This document shows, piece after piece, positions 1-8,638 of a DNA stretch of 52,317 nt. The stretch's first letter is position 1. Each line of letters begins with the position of its first letter. The stretch comes from Planctomycetota bacterium (GTDB lineage: Bacteria; Planctomycetota; Planctomycetia; Planctomycetales; Planctomycetaceae), in contig JAFEBS010000037.1 of NCBI GenBank assembly GCA_018242525.1, positions 1 through 52,317 on the forward strand, written 5' to 3'. The translations under genes were made by a program, and so were the position numbers. The notes under the pieces were generated by a model. That model did not search any database. It saw nothing but the letters and a program-made list of their open reading frames with translations, and was not told the origin of the DNA.

Positions 1-313
1 GTCTTTCAGAACCACTTACCAGGGGATAAGTCCAAATAAATGTTGACGTGCCGGTTCGAGGCGTGACGTCGTGACCCAAGCATTGGTGAAGTTGAAATGG
101 TATGCTGAATCGGTGCCGCGGCGCTGAGCGACGTTGGGCAACCGCAAATGCTCGGTTCTCGTGACTTTTGACATCTTGGGGAGGGGAAAGTTGCGGTCGG
201 GCACAGATGGCGGCTAGCGGTGCTGATTCCGGGCATTCTTCTCGCGGGGGCGGTTCGCTGTCCCCAGTGCCGTTGCGTGGGCAGCGGCTCGCTTGCGCGG
301 CACGCCCAGCATG

Positions 314-339
314 AAAAAACACCGGACGAGAGTCCGGTG
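314..339 (-). terminator. Rho-independent terminator after the primase-like gene
   Basis: On the minus strand an 8-bp stem CACCGGAC/GTCCGGTG with a 4-base loop is followed by six T. It lies just beyond the stop of the primase-like gene at 348. The remaining bases 1-313 show no convincing gene. Confidence 0.8.
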
Positions 340-347
340 CTGGTGCG

Positions 348-1442
348 TTAAGACAACACTTGAGCAAGTTCGACAGGGGAGAGAGCGTCTGGTACTTGCC
401 CCATTGGGAGGTTGATCACCCGCACAGCCGCTTGAGTGATCAGCCTTTCCGCCGCCGATTTGGCTCCGCCGCGGCCCGCATCATCGCCATCGAACAAAAA
501 GATCAAAGGTCGACCGGTCTTGGCCAGGATTGCAGCCTGTTCGTCGCTTACTGAAGCTCCAAACGTCGCTACCGTGTTTGAGAATCCCGCCTGAAATAGG
601 TGATAGACCTTGAACGATCCCTCGACGACAATCAAAGGTTGTCCCTCGGTTGCTTCAAGAGCCTCGGCCAAGCCGTAGACCAAGCGATTCCGTGGAAAGT
701 CCGCAGGAAACTTGTACCGGGGTGGAGACAATTCCTCGGTTCCCTTGTGGATCGAATCGTCTGGCCAGCGGCCGAGATAACCAATCGGATTTGTTCCAGC
801 AGGACAGGGATAGTTATAGACCGGAATCGCGACATACCCTTTCAGCAACCCTTTTTGACACAACCCGATCCCAAAACGCCGAATGGTTTCAGGTTTCAGA
901 CCTCGCTCAAACAGGTACGGAACACAGGGGTCAAGTTTCAGAAAAAAACGTAAGGGCTTGAGTGGGGAAAGTTCGTCAAGTATTGTCTTGTTGGCAGCCT
1001 TTGCCAAAGTGGCTTCCTGCGTGATTTCCTTGCCGGGATTCGCAGGGGCCATTTCTTTTTTGGGTGCCTCAGACGTTTCAGACGCTTGGTCCTTTCTCTT
1101 GTGGGATGGTTGCAGCGTCAACCTGTCGCCGAAATTTTCAGCAAACCAGAACCGGACATGCGAGTTGTCGTAGCCAGTCATGGCCTTCACCAATTCGATG
1201 ACATCGCCACCGCGTTGGCAATCTCCAAAGCAGTGCCACAGCCAAAGACCTTCGCGCTGGTTGATTTTGAATTGCTCGGGGTTGGGATTGGGGCCATGTT
1301 GGTGGCTGGGAAGGGGACAGACGCCGGTCAGCGTCCCTTTCGTGCGAGTGAACCGATCCGCGAGCCCCAGCACCGCCAGGACATCAGGAATCGGGATCTT
1401 TTGTTTAACCTCGGCAAATGAAACATACGGTCGCTCGGCCAT
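348..1442 (-). CDS. CHC2 zinc-finger / Toprim primase-like protein
   Basis: Probable DNA primase-type protein of a mobile element, 364 residues. The N-terminal third has a CHC2-like zinc finger, with Cys42, His46, Cys71 and Cys75 visible in VCPLPSH and WHCFGDC. The C-terminal third has a Toprim fold signature: VVEG with the catalytic Glu, then FLFDGDDAGR with the DxD metal-binding motif. No helicase domain follows, so it is shorter than chromosomal DnaG (about 600 residues) and resembles the stand-alone primases of plasmids, phages and integrative elements. An in-frame ATG exists further upstream, but the start at 1442 has AAGGAG seven bases before it and begins MAERPYVSF, so I prefer it. A terminator follows at 314-339. 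Confidence 0.8.
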   Translation of the reverse strand: MAERPYVSFAEVKQKIPIPDVLAVLGLADRFTRTKGTLTGVCPLPSHQHGPNPNPEQFKINQREGLWLWHCFGDCQRGGDVIELVKAMTGYDNSHVRFWFAENFGDRLTLQPSHKRKDQASETSEAPKKEMAPANPGKEITQEATLAKAANKTILDELSPLKPLRFFLKLDPCVPYLFERGLKPETIRRFGIGLCQKGLLKGYVAIPVYNYPCPAGTNPIGYLGRWPDDSIHKGTEELSPPRYKFPADFPRNRLVYGLAEALEATEGQPLIVVEGSFKVYHLFQAGFSNTVATFGASVSDEQAAILAKTGRPLIFLFDGDDAGRGGAKSAAERLITQAAVRVINLPMGQVPDALSPVELAQVLS

Positions 1443-1573
1443 CGACTTGCTCCTTGATCTAAGGAAACGGTGGGTTGAAAAGAACACACTTCCTACCGTA
1501 CACCGATTTCGCAATCGCGTCGAAACTCGAATGCGCTTTCCGCACGATCACGGACAACGGCTCTTGGCCGCAA

Positions 1574-1603
1574 TAAAAAAGGCCGAACCACATGGGGTTC
1601 GGC
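1574..1603 (-). terminator. Rho-independent terminator after the DUF932 gene
   Basis: Minus-strand hairpin GCCGAACC/GGTTCGGC followed by a run of six or seven T. It lies in the 358-base gap (1443-1800) between the DUF932 gene and the primase-like gene, so the two are probably separate transcripts. Nothing else recognisable is in that gap. Confidence 0.75.
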
Positions 1604-1800
1604 AGAGGAGAGAACTATGATTGTGCGTGAAGACACGCGAAGAGTTTAGGGATCGGTCGCAGATCGCGTGAGGTCGGGCCGTAGCCCAGCAGCATTGCTG
1701 CCGCCGCGAACCGCCGAGCTTGCGCGATCCCAGTCAGCTCGGCACATTCCCGTTTGTCGCTCTTCGCGTGCCGTACTTCACAGAAGTCTTGAGCGTGGCT

Positions 1801-2826
1801 CTATACAGCCAAGGCAAGCAAACTTGCCGCCTGGCGATCAGCTTCGATGCGATCTCCGGCGTAGGTGAGCTGACCAGCCAGACGCGTTAGTGCGTCTACG
1901 AGTGCGAAAATCGTGAAGCGTCCTTTTTGCTCCGCGATCTTCAAGGCTTCCTTTGCCAACGACCGGTTGATCCCAGTCTTGGTCAACAATTTAAGCGCCT
2001 CCTCGGCATCATCGCCAAGAGTGGATTCGACAGCCTTGCGCATCATTTGAACGAAGCCGTCTTTCCGCTGATCTCGCAGTTGAACCAGGCGAGTGAGAGT
2101 TTCACGGATTCGAGTCAATCCGTCACGCACGTTTGCCGTGTGCTTCCGTGAAAACTCCGTGACTTCCACCGCATCCCAAACAATGTGGTTTGCACAAACC
2201 GCTTGGAACCAGAATGTGGAGATACCGACTGAGCGTTTGCCAACTTCGGAATTCCAAACGAAGAATCCAGGAGCAAACGCTTCACCGCCGATCTCAGCCC
2301 ATCCGGCGGGGTCGATCATGAAGCAGAAGATATCCTGCTCACCGGCGTACAATCCGGTTCCACCGGTCGCTGCCTTCTGCGGTGGCTGAAAATCCGTGGC
2401 AAACTCTTGGATGACTTCCAAAAGCTCTGTGTTCCAAAGCCGCGTGTAGCTGGCACCGTGGATAGAACGGACGGTTTCACCGGACGTCAGTACTTGGAGC
2501 GGCTTCGTGCTTCTCGGCAGCGTCTCGCGGAAGACCTGTGTGGCCGTGGCAGGGGAGAGCCTGTTGACCGTTTCCTTGTTCACGGCCGCAAGCCCGCACA
2601 GTTGACTGAAACTCCAGTCGTTCATCAGGAATGCACCATCGGTGCCAATCTCCAGTGACAATTCATCGTCTCTGGCGGTCGGGAGAAGCGCCTGCGGCAG
2701 TTGCCAACGATCCGATGATACGAGTTTTTGGGCACGGCAGTGCTGAACGAGTTCTGGCAGACTGCCAAAACATTCATCAGGTGAGCGACGAAACAATTCG
2801 TTGTGCGCATGGACGAGATTCGGCAT
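1801..2826 (-). CDS. DUF932-family phage/plasmid-type protein
   Basis: A 341-residue protein matching the general pattern of DUF932 proteins (sometimes called phage/plasmid-like or LGT-type proteins). These are common on integrative elements and have no settled biochemical role. Visible family-like traits are the central block around SGETVRSIHGASYTRLWN, the following VIQEF region, FWFQAVCANHIVW (a Cys-Ala-Asn-His block usual in this family), and a helical C-terminus with charged repeats. There is no signal peptide or membrane segment. AAGGAG lies about eight bases before the ATG. It is transcribed from a leader that resembles the one upstream of 11623-12000. The family assignment is from memory of motifs. 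Confidence 0.7.
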   Translation of the reverse strand: MPNLVHAHNELFRRSPDECFGSLPELVQHCRAQKLVSSDRWQLPQALLPTARDDELSLEIGTDGAFLMNDWSFSQLCGLAAVNKETVNRLSPATATQVFRETLPRSTKPLQVLTSGETVRSIHGASYTRLWNTELLEVIQEFATDFQPPQKAATGGTGLYAGEQDIFCFMIDPAGWAEIGGEAFAPGFFVWNSEVGKRSVGISTFWFQAVCANHIVWDAVEVTEFSRKHTANVRDGLTRIRETLTRLVQLRDQRKDGFVQMMRKAVESTLGDDAEEALKLLTKTGINRSLAKEALKIAEQKGRFTIFALVDALTRLAGQLTYAGDRIEADRQAASLLALAV

Positions 2827-2910
2827 CGGTAGGTCTCCTTAACGGAAGGGGAGTGAGGAATGACAAACAGATTGTCAAAGAACCACTCCACTCACCGTAG
2901 CGCGAATGCG
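2827..2910 (-). promoter_or_regulatory. Leader / promoter region of the DUF932 gene, related to 12001-12064
   Basis: Upstream of the DUF932 start the minus strand reads CGCTACGGTGAGTGGAGTGG, then TTCTTTGACA. A related string (CGCTACGGTCAAAGGGTGGC, then TCTTTGAAAA) precedes the gene at 11623-12000 at a similar place. TTGACA (2873-2878) could be a -35 box, but no clear -10 follows, so the promoter reading is weak. The similarity itself is plain. Confidence 0.4.
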
Positions 2911-3056
2911 GCATGATGGTCAAATCGCGTGGCTTCGTACCTGTGAGAAATCTGTAAACAGCACGGCCATGAGTGAGTTGGACGGCGTCACCGGCAGTCG
3001 TTGGTGAGCACAATGTCCGCGAATCCGACCCTCGTCCAATCGTTACCCTCCGGGAT

Positions 3057-3100
3057 TGTGATGTCGGACCGAAGTGGCGTCGGTGTGTCGGACCGATGCG
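3057..3100. repeat. Dispersed island palindrome, copy 1
   Basis: Contains ACCGA, AGTGGCG, TCGGT and then GTGTGTCGGACCGATGCG, the same core and right arm as copies at 8369 and 9387. The left arm is degenerate. It lies in the gap between the DUF932 gene and the pseudogene. Confidence 0.65.
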
Positions 3101-3206
3101 TTTTATGGGCCGTAACGGCCAGCTCTTTTGTTAACCAATACCTTCTTGGTATGCGTCCGTCTCGGGGAGGTTCCAAACCAATCCCCCCAAATCGTCGGAA
3201 GAGCCC

Positions 3207-3788
3207 AAATTCGGGTGCGTACTGAGAATCGAAACGGTGATCAATAATCCGCGTGAGTTCAAAGTGCGGCGATCGGGAATACGAAAAGGCGAAGAGATTG
3301 TGGGATGGTTTCCGATGGCCAAGGGGGTTTCCAACATGCCGCGCTATCGCGAGGTCTGTCTCGCGGCAAACCGACGTTATCTCGAAGCTCTTTCCGTCGT
3401 GCCGGACCCCGGTCAGTTGAAAGAGCGGATTCAGGCCATCGGCCAGCGAATCCAGACGGCCAGTCGCAGCCATCGTGCGCTCAATCCCGCCAACAAGCAT
3501 GACATCGAATTGCTCGCGACCGTCATGCGTGGAGAGTTTCAGCTTCAGGGATTCCGCAATGCGGACATCTCCGCGCACCTGAACACGCCGTCCGAGGATG
3601 CGACTGAACGGCGGCGTCAACGGAATCGAACAGGACGGCTCCTCAAAATTCTGCACTCACACCGGCTGATCGCAAAGATTCCGCGAACTCGCCGCTGGAA
3701 AGTCACCAATCATGGACAAGCCATCATGTCCTCCATGCTCACTGTCCATTACGATTACTATCCCGCGAACAAATCCAATCGCTCGTGA
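3207..3788 (+). pseudogene. C-terminal remnant of a larger protein with a winged-helix end
   Basis: The reading frame is open from about 3183 and from KFGCVLRIETVINNPREFKV onward looks like the C-terminal half of a family of roughly 400-residue hypothetical proteins I have seen in planctomycetes and other environmental bacteria. Recognisable blocks are INNPREFKVRR, ANRRYLEAL, a helical segment with GEFQLQGFRNADI, and an end LKILHSHRLIAKIPRTRRWKVT that reads like a winged helix-turn-helix. The N-terminal half expected upstream is not found in any frame; unrelated sequence and a palindrome copy occur there instead. A GTG at 3237 could start a 183-residue product, but no ribosome site precedes it. 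I therefore call it a 5'-truncated gene. Confidence 0.55.
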
Positions 3789-3970
3789 AAACATGCGCGC
3801 AAATGGCGGTCATGTCAAGACGAAAGAATCTAACCATCGCTGGATTATAAACAAACCAAGCGGACTTTCATTGCGCAACGCTCAGTAGATTGGATGGAGC
3901 ACCAAAGAGCCGGAAGCTTTGCGACGTGAGCGATTGTCTCAGCGTGGCAGCCAGTCTGATTGACAGAGGG

Positions 3971-6139
3971 TCAGACGGGTCGGATACCGTAGGTGCGAGC
4001 GCGGTAAACATCCACAGCCACTTGCATGAAAGCCTCGCGCTGCTGGAGATAATTGAACCCATCGTTGCAAGCATCGTCGAACGACCGCTCCGGCTTGCCC
4101 AGGACCGTCGTTTCGACGACGAGTACAGCCTCTTCGATGACGAGGCGGAGAAGTTCCTTGGCGGTATCGATGATCCACGAATCGGGACTGAGCTTGGGGG
4201 GAGCCCAGTAGTTTGTGTGCGCCGGAGCGGTCATCCAGAACCCGACGAAGGTATGCCCATTGAAGAGAATGACAAGTGGCCGAATCCCGACGTACTCGGC
4301 ACACGCGGCCATAAGGAGGGTCAGGTCGTGGCAGCTGCCGAGCCGGTGGCTCACAACCTCACTGTGGCTCCGGACGAACTGGCCAACTGCCTTCTCGCCT
4401 TCGAACAGCGGGCTGGCAGGAGGGTTGATGTAGGTCAGTCGCTCGCGTCCGTCTCGAAGTGTCTGATAGATGGCCTGTAATTGTGTTCGGACGTTGACGG
4501 AATTCGCCGTATTTCGGTACCCGACGAATTCGTCCTGCGGCGATCCGAGGGTTCGGAGAGTGCGGGTGGCCTCCTCGAAAATTGATACGACGCCCGCGTC
4601 CAGCGGATCGACAAAGGCCGGGACGTATTTCCAGGCTTCCGGTTTATTCAGCCACTCAGTGGCCCCCATCCAGGTGGTCGATTTGGTCTGGACGTCCATT
4701 ATTCGACCGCCCGTGTCCCTGACGGTGGCGGTGAAAGTGATGAGGCGCCGACGAGCCCGGCGGTCGACCAGTTCGTGCAAAACCGGAAACACAACGTTCT
4801 CTGGGGGAACTAGGTTCGTTGGGATGCTCAGCTTGACCGCATGGCGAAAGGTGGAAGTCCCGCTTCCGGTATCACAACTGATGCACAGGTCGGCAGTCTG
4901 GCCGATAAACGCTGACGGCGCTTTCAAATTCAGATGCACCAACGCCGGTATAAAGTTGACTAGAAGAGCCGGGTTGACATAGGGACGCGGCTGGAAATCG
5001 ATGGTAACGACTGCCGGGCTTGGCGTGGTTGGCACTGCGCCGGGGGCAGGAACGGGGGCAGGAACGGGGGCCACAGGCGGTGGCATTGGCTTCCATTCCA
5101 CCCAGGCCGGGGTCGGGAGCCAGACGACCGGGAATTCTACCGCGGCACGCGGAGTCCACCTGGTGTCCGCGAACTGCTGGACTGCCTCGACCGGAGTCAA
5201 TCCCTCGCGAAGTCGCTGGTAAAATGAGAACGCGAAATCAGCCGCCGTATCGTCAGCGACAAGTGCCGGCCAACCGAGGGCAACCGCTTCTAGCGATTCG
5301 GCCAATTGGTTACTTCCGACGCCGCCGGCAAAGCAGGCATTGAGCAGGATCAGCGAGCATGAGACTTTGTTCCGCTTTAGCTCATCGGCTACTTCTTTGA
5401 GGGTCAGGAGATCGAATTGCGGTGGCGAAGCGACCGGGGCTGCCGGGCTCTGCTGCGAAGGAGGCAGGGCTTGGATCTCCGGCGTCACGGGCAGCGCCAA
5501 CTCGTTCCCTTCTGAGATAAGCGAAGGAGGGGACAAATGAATGATCCCTGGCGCAAACGTCTGGCACGCATCGAAGAACGCAGCGCGGGTCGGGTCCGTG
5601 AGTCGCTCGATCGTGATCAACGGGTCCCGTGCGACATTCGCCACAAACTCCCGCGATTCCCGCTCGATGCCCGCCATCGGTTGGGAGGCCAAGTTCGCCC
5701 AAGCCGCGAAGAGTAGCTTTACCGGTGTGGCAAGCGGGCCAGCCGGTGGCTGTACCCCGTCCAATTCGCAGACTCGCACGACCCAGCCGCGCCTGGGCGG
5801 ATCTGTGCACGGCATCAACAGTTCGGCCCATGGGAGGGCAGAGACGTGGCGATCGCTGGCGTGGACGCACAAGACAGAGTCTTCATTCGGGTCGCCAGAC
5901 CAAGCCTGGAACCACGTACGGAACGCGACTGGTATGCACGCCTCGGCGTAGGACCGCAAGTGCCGCGCGCGCCGGTCGAAGTCGAGATTTTCATCGGCTT
6001 CCAGCAAGGCGACCAATTCGATGGCAGCCTGGTGCGGCAAGCCCGTCGGCATACCGATGGCCGGAACCCCGACACCAGAAAGGTGGAAGGCGATTCGGGT
6101 TTCAGCTGTCACTACTAAGTCGAGAGTAGCTTTCTTCAT
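3971..6139 (-). CDS. CHAT-like protease domain fused to a transglutaminase-like domain
   Basis: A 722-residue protein. Residues about 85-340 follow the CHAT (caspase-related peptidase) plan: ALPWAELL, an Ala/Leu-rich strand at 140, IIHLSPPS at 199-206, LILLNACFAGG with the nucleophile Cys269, and a DTAADFAFSFYQRL helix near the end. The usual HxxGHG-type catalytic His is replaced by Pro-Pro-Ser after His201, so peptidase activity is uncertain. A Pro/Ala-rich linker (about 352-376) and a beta-rich middle follow. Residues about 580-665 look like a transglutaminase-like domain with Cys603 (GSCHDL), His629 (NGHTFVGFW) and Asp658 (WIIDTA) in family order. It lies 51 bases after its upstream neighbour on the same strand, so they are probably co-transcribed. 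The start codon has only a weak ribosome site. Confidence 0.7.
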   Translation of the reverse strand: MKKATLDLVVTAETRIAFHLSGVGVPAIGMPTGLPHQAAIELVALLEADENLDFDRRARHLRSYAEACIPVAFRTWFQAWSGDPNEDSVLCVHASDRHVSALPWAELLMPCTDPPRRGWVVRVCELDGVQPPAGPLATPVKLLFAAWANLASQPMAGIERESREFVANVARDPLITIERLTDPTRAAFFDACQTFAPGIIHLSPPSLISEGNELALPVTPEIQALPPSQQSPAAPVASPPQFDLLTLKEVADELKRNKVSCSLILLNACFAGGVGSNQLAESLEAVALGWPALVADDTAADFAFSFYQRLREGLTPVEAVQQFADTRWTPRAAVEFPVVWLPTPAWVEWKPMPPPVAPVPAPVPAPGAVPTTPSPAVVTIDFQPRPYVNPALLVNFIPALVHLNLKAPSAFIGQTADLCISCDTGSGTSTFRHAVKLSIPTNLVPPENVVFPVLHELVDRRARRRLITFTATVRDTGGRIMDVQTKSTTWMGATEWLNKPEAWKYVPAFVDPLDAGVVSIFEEATRTLRTLGSPQDEFVGYRNTANSVNVRTQLQAIYQTLRDGRERLTYINPPASPLFEGEKAVGQFVRSHSEVVSHRLGSCHDLTLLMAACAEYVGIRPLVILFNGHTFVGFWMTAPAHTNYWAPPKLSPDSWIIDTAKELLRLVIEEAVLVVETTVLGKPERSFDDACNDGFNYLQQREAFMQVAVDVYRARTYGIRPV

Positions 6140-6190
6140 GAAATAAGGCTTTACCGCGATAATCGACGAGTGTTCGGGTATTTCCTTACT

Positions 6191-7111
6191 TCAATCTTCG
6201 GTGGTTAGGGACTCGGGTTCGTCGGGCGTCCCAGGATTCGGCACCGGATTGTGGTTTGGCTCTGGCTGCGGCTGCTGTGGGCGCGGCCTCATGTGCCGCG
6301 TCGGCCTCCCAGAACCGTCCTTGACGGTTTCCCAATCAGCGAGGTCCGCCAATTCGAGAACATCCGCCGGCAATCCCGGGGCCTGTCCGGGTCCGGCGCT
6401 CTGGATCACCTCGGCCCAATCGTCTCGTTGGAAAAGGTAAGCGAGCAGGCCCCTCTTCACACGCTTCAACCCAATCAGCGGGGTCAATCCGGTATCCGCC
6501 AGGAACGTGGTCACTTGCCCGGACTGCCGCTCAATTTTCAGACCAACGCCGGCACCAGCCAAGGGGATGGGCCCCACCGGCACATTACCCTCGACTGATA
6601 TGTCAATCGTCGCGGACGTCGAATCCGAGATCATTACCGTGAGCCTCTGTGCCGTCACAACCTCATTAACGACAAACCAGTCAGGATCCCACAACCGCTT
6701 CCCTCCGGACCAGGTTGCGAAGCGGGTGAGGATATCTTTGGAAAGGGCGTACTGGTCCGAGATCTGGTGGACCGTCGGCGCGGCGGCCTGAAAGATGAAT
6801 GCTCCCGCAGATTCGAACTTGATCTGGAAACCGGCCTTGGCCTCCGGCAACGCTGCTCCTGGAAGAGTTTGGCCGGCCGCCTTGAACTGGACAGTCACGC
6901 TCTCATGCGAGGTGTGTGACATGTCGTTCCCGGCGGTACCGGATCGGGTCGTAAACGGGATACCGAGTGCTGCCAGCGTTGTCAGAAACCTGAATTCGCC
7001 ATCGACCACTTCTCCGACGTCCCCGATTTTGTAAGGGGCGTTGGGGGGCCAAGCGGGGAAATACCGGAACTCGCTCCGGATACCTTCGATATACCGTGCC
7101 AGCAGGGTCAT
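6191..7111 (-). CDS. Unrecognised beta-rich protein, partner of the CHAT-transglutaminase gene
   Basis: I do not recognise this 306-residue protein with certainty. It starts MTLLARYIEG at an ATG with GGAG six bases upstream; an upstream in-frame ATG lacks one. The body alternates short beta-type stretches and Gly/Pro turns (YFPAWPP, IGDVGEVVDGEFRF, LGIPFTTRSG), has one Gly/Ala/Val-rich stretch (PVGPIPLAGAGVGL), and ends in about 35 Pro/Asn/Glu-rich residues after position 265. It has no signal peptide and no clear transmembrane helix. It is first in a two-gene unit with the CHAT-transglutaminase protein. CHAT and caspase-like proteins are often next to an effector they cleave or control, so a substrate or effector role is a reasonable inference but is not shown. 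Confidence 0.55.
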   Translation of the reverse strand: MTLLARYIEGIRSEFRYFPAWPPNAPYKIGDVGEVVDGEFRFLTTLAALGIPFTTRSGTAGNDMSHTSHESVTVQFKAAGQTLPGAALPEAKAGFQIKFESAGAFIFQAAAPTVHQISDQYALSKDILTRFATWSGGKRLWDPDWFVVNEVVTAQRLTVMISDSTSATIDISVEGNVPVGPIPLAGAGVGLKIERQSGQVTTFLADTGLTPLIGLKRVKRGLLAYLFQRDDWAEVIQSAGPGQAPGLPADVLELADLADWETVKDGSGRPTRHMRPRPQQPQPEPNHNPVPNPGTPDEPESLTTED

Positions 7112-7546
7112 GGGCAACTCCGAAAAATGAAGGTTTGGTACATTCCGCAGGCGCAACGGCCGAATTAAGCGTCAATTAGAAGATGCAGAAAATGAATCGC
7201 TAGACTTATAGTCGCTCATTGTTGTAATTTACCTCTCCAGTGGCGGTCAAGTGTTCGCCGGTCTTTTCTGCCTGAATACCGGTTCGCGCTCCGCATTGCG
7301 TGCCCGGCGGTCGGCTTGGCATCCGCACGGCGAGTACGACGGCGGTGGTTTCCAGAAGGTGGCTTTCATACTTGATATTTGGACGCCGGCGAGGACCTTC
7401 CCCAAGTGATAAATCCTAGAATTGGACTGGCCAGCGGATCCCGATGTTTCGCTCGGCCAAACCCATTCCGAATCGTCTTGGCAGGAAGTTTGGTCTCCGA
7501 TCGCCTGTGCATTCAGCTCACACGATCACGCACATGTGTGTTGCGT

Positions 7547-7564
7547 GCGTCGGTCACATCGACC
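7547..7564. repeat. Dispersed island palindrome, partial copy 2
   Basis: Eighteen bases, GCGTCGGTCACATCGACC, identical to the left arm of copies 3 and 4, without the right arm. It lies in the 523-base gap 7112-7634 between the CHAT-operon start and the end of the TIR gene. Apart from this copy I see nothing in that gap. Confidence 0.65.
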
Positions 7565-7634
7565 AATTCACCATGCAAATGCTCATTGGTTCGCTGATTT
7601 GGGATTGATGCTGCTCCGTTCAGGAACCATTTGG

Positions 7635-8273
7635 TTATGGTATTTGCTTGGCAAGTCCCGATTTTCCGCCCTTCAGAACGGCCTGCCGAAAAATGGTCGA
7701 ATTCGAGTCGACCAACAAGTCTAATGCCGCGTCTGTCAATCCAGAATCGATGCGCTGACGTATACGATCGTAGCTCACCATCTGGTAGCCTCGTTGATTC
7801 AAGTAGGCCAAAATCGCATTGACGGTCAGATCTTGCTGGGGCAATTCTTGGATAGCCGCTGCCGCGTTTAGGTCGTCTTGGGAAGTGGCGTCCGCTTCGA
7901 TTTCCTGGATACGCTCGATTAGAAGATTCCACGGCAGCGAGCCAGGCATGGAAAAATCGAGATACTGAATTGGTTCAATGCGCGGATGAATCTTGCAGGT
8001 ATCCAGCTTCAACGGAACAATTGTCTTGCCCTTTCCAAGCCCATAGGCCCACTCGAAGGTCACATATGATGATTCGGCGGAGTTTGTGCTTAAGGCCACA
8101 ACCACCGCGATCGAGTCACTTATTCCGCGCTCAATGCCATCTCGCCAGTCTCTTCCCGCCCGGAGTTGTCCCTGGTCACGCCACAGATTGATACCTGCTT
8201 CGGCGAGTTTGATTCCTGCAAGCTCGGCAAAGTAGTGATCCTTGGTTGAATAGCTTAAGAAAACGGTAGGCAT
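7635..8273 (-). CDS. TIR-domain protein with C-terminal helical / winged-helix-like region
   Basis: A 212-residue protein. The N-terminal 130 residues are a TIR domain: VFLSYSTKD (box 1), GINLWRDQGQLRAGRDW (the loop region), IAVVVALSTNSAESSYVTFEW with Glu74 in the position of the NAD-cleaving glutamate, then GKTIVPLKLD. Bacterial TIR domains of this type commonly hydrolyse NAD+ or make cyclic ADP-ribose variants in antiphage systems. The C-terminal 65 residues (from about 145) are helical, with AILAYLNQRGYQMVSYDRIRQ resembling a winged-helix or small adaptor domain. It is alone in its transcription unit, in the middle of the island. Both function and partner are inferred. Confidence 0.8.
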   Translation of the reverse strand: MPTVFLSYSTKDHYFAELAGIKLAEAGINLWRDQGQLRAGRDWRDGIERGISDSIAVVVALSTNSAESSYVTFEWAYGLGKGKTIVPLKLDTCKIHPRIEPIQYLDFSMPGSLPWNLLIERIQEIEADATSQDDLNAAAAIQELPQQDLTVNAILAYLNQRGYQMVSYDRIRQRIDSGLTDAALDLLVDSNSTIFRQAVLKGGKSGLAKQIP

Positions 8274-8368
8274 CTAGAGTCTTCCGGGTCGGGGTGCCGT
8301 GCGTTGGTGAACCGGGAACTACAAACAGGAGTGTTCAGTATAGCAGAGCAAGGACTGATTTCGAGGCC

Positions 8369-8415
8369 GCGTCGGTCACATCGACCGAAGTGGCGTCGGT
8401 CTGTCGGATCGACGC
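8369..8415. repeat. Dispersed island palindrome, copy 3 (complete)
   Basis: A 47-base imperfect palindrome. The left arm GCGTCGGTCACATCGACCGA and right arm TCGGTCTGTCGGATCGACGC pair over 15 of 20 positions, plus two G-T pairs, around a seven-base loop AGTGGCG. It lies in the 365-base gap 8274-8638, between the TIR start and the secreted protein, which holds no other feature. Confidence 0.75.
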
Positions 8416-8638
8416 ACGCGACGGGCTGAAACCGTTGTCATGCTACGTGCCACCTTGTTTCCAAAGGATCGCTGTTGCTGATCGATTGCGGCTTTGGTTC
8501 TTCGCTATCCTGCATGCTGAACTCTCGCTGCAATCAGGGGGCGGTCCCGGCTACATTTGCAAATCCGAACTAACGACAGTATAGTCACGTCTGACTATGG
8601 CTCTTTTTGAATCGGCCTCGCCACACAAGGGATCACAC

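Noticed and set aside
2988..3656. 222-codon minus-strand frame
   Set aside because: The plus strand over the same place encodes recognisable conserved blocks (INNPREFKV, ANRRYLEAL); the minus product has no motif.
6191..7111. Possible bacterial gasdermin next to a CHAT protease
   Set aside because: Position is suggestive, but the sequence does not show the gasdermin N-terminal pattern I know, so I kept it as unassigned.
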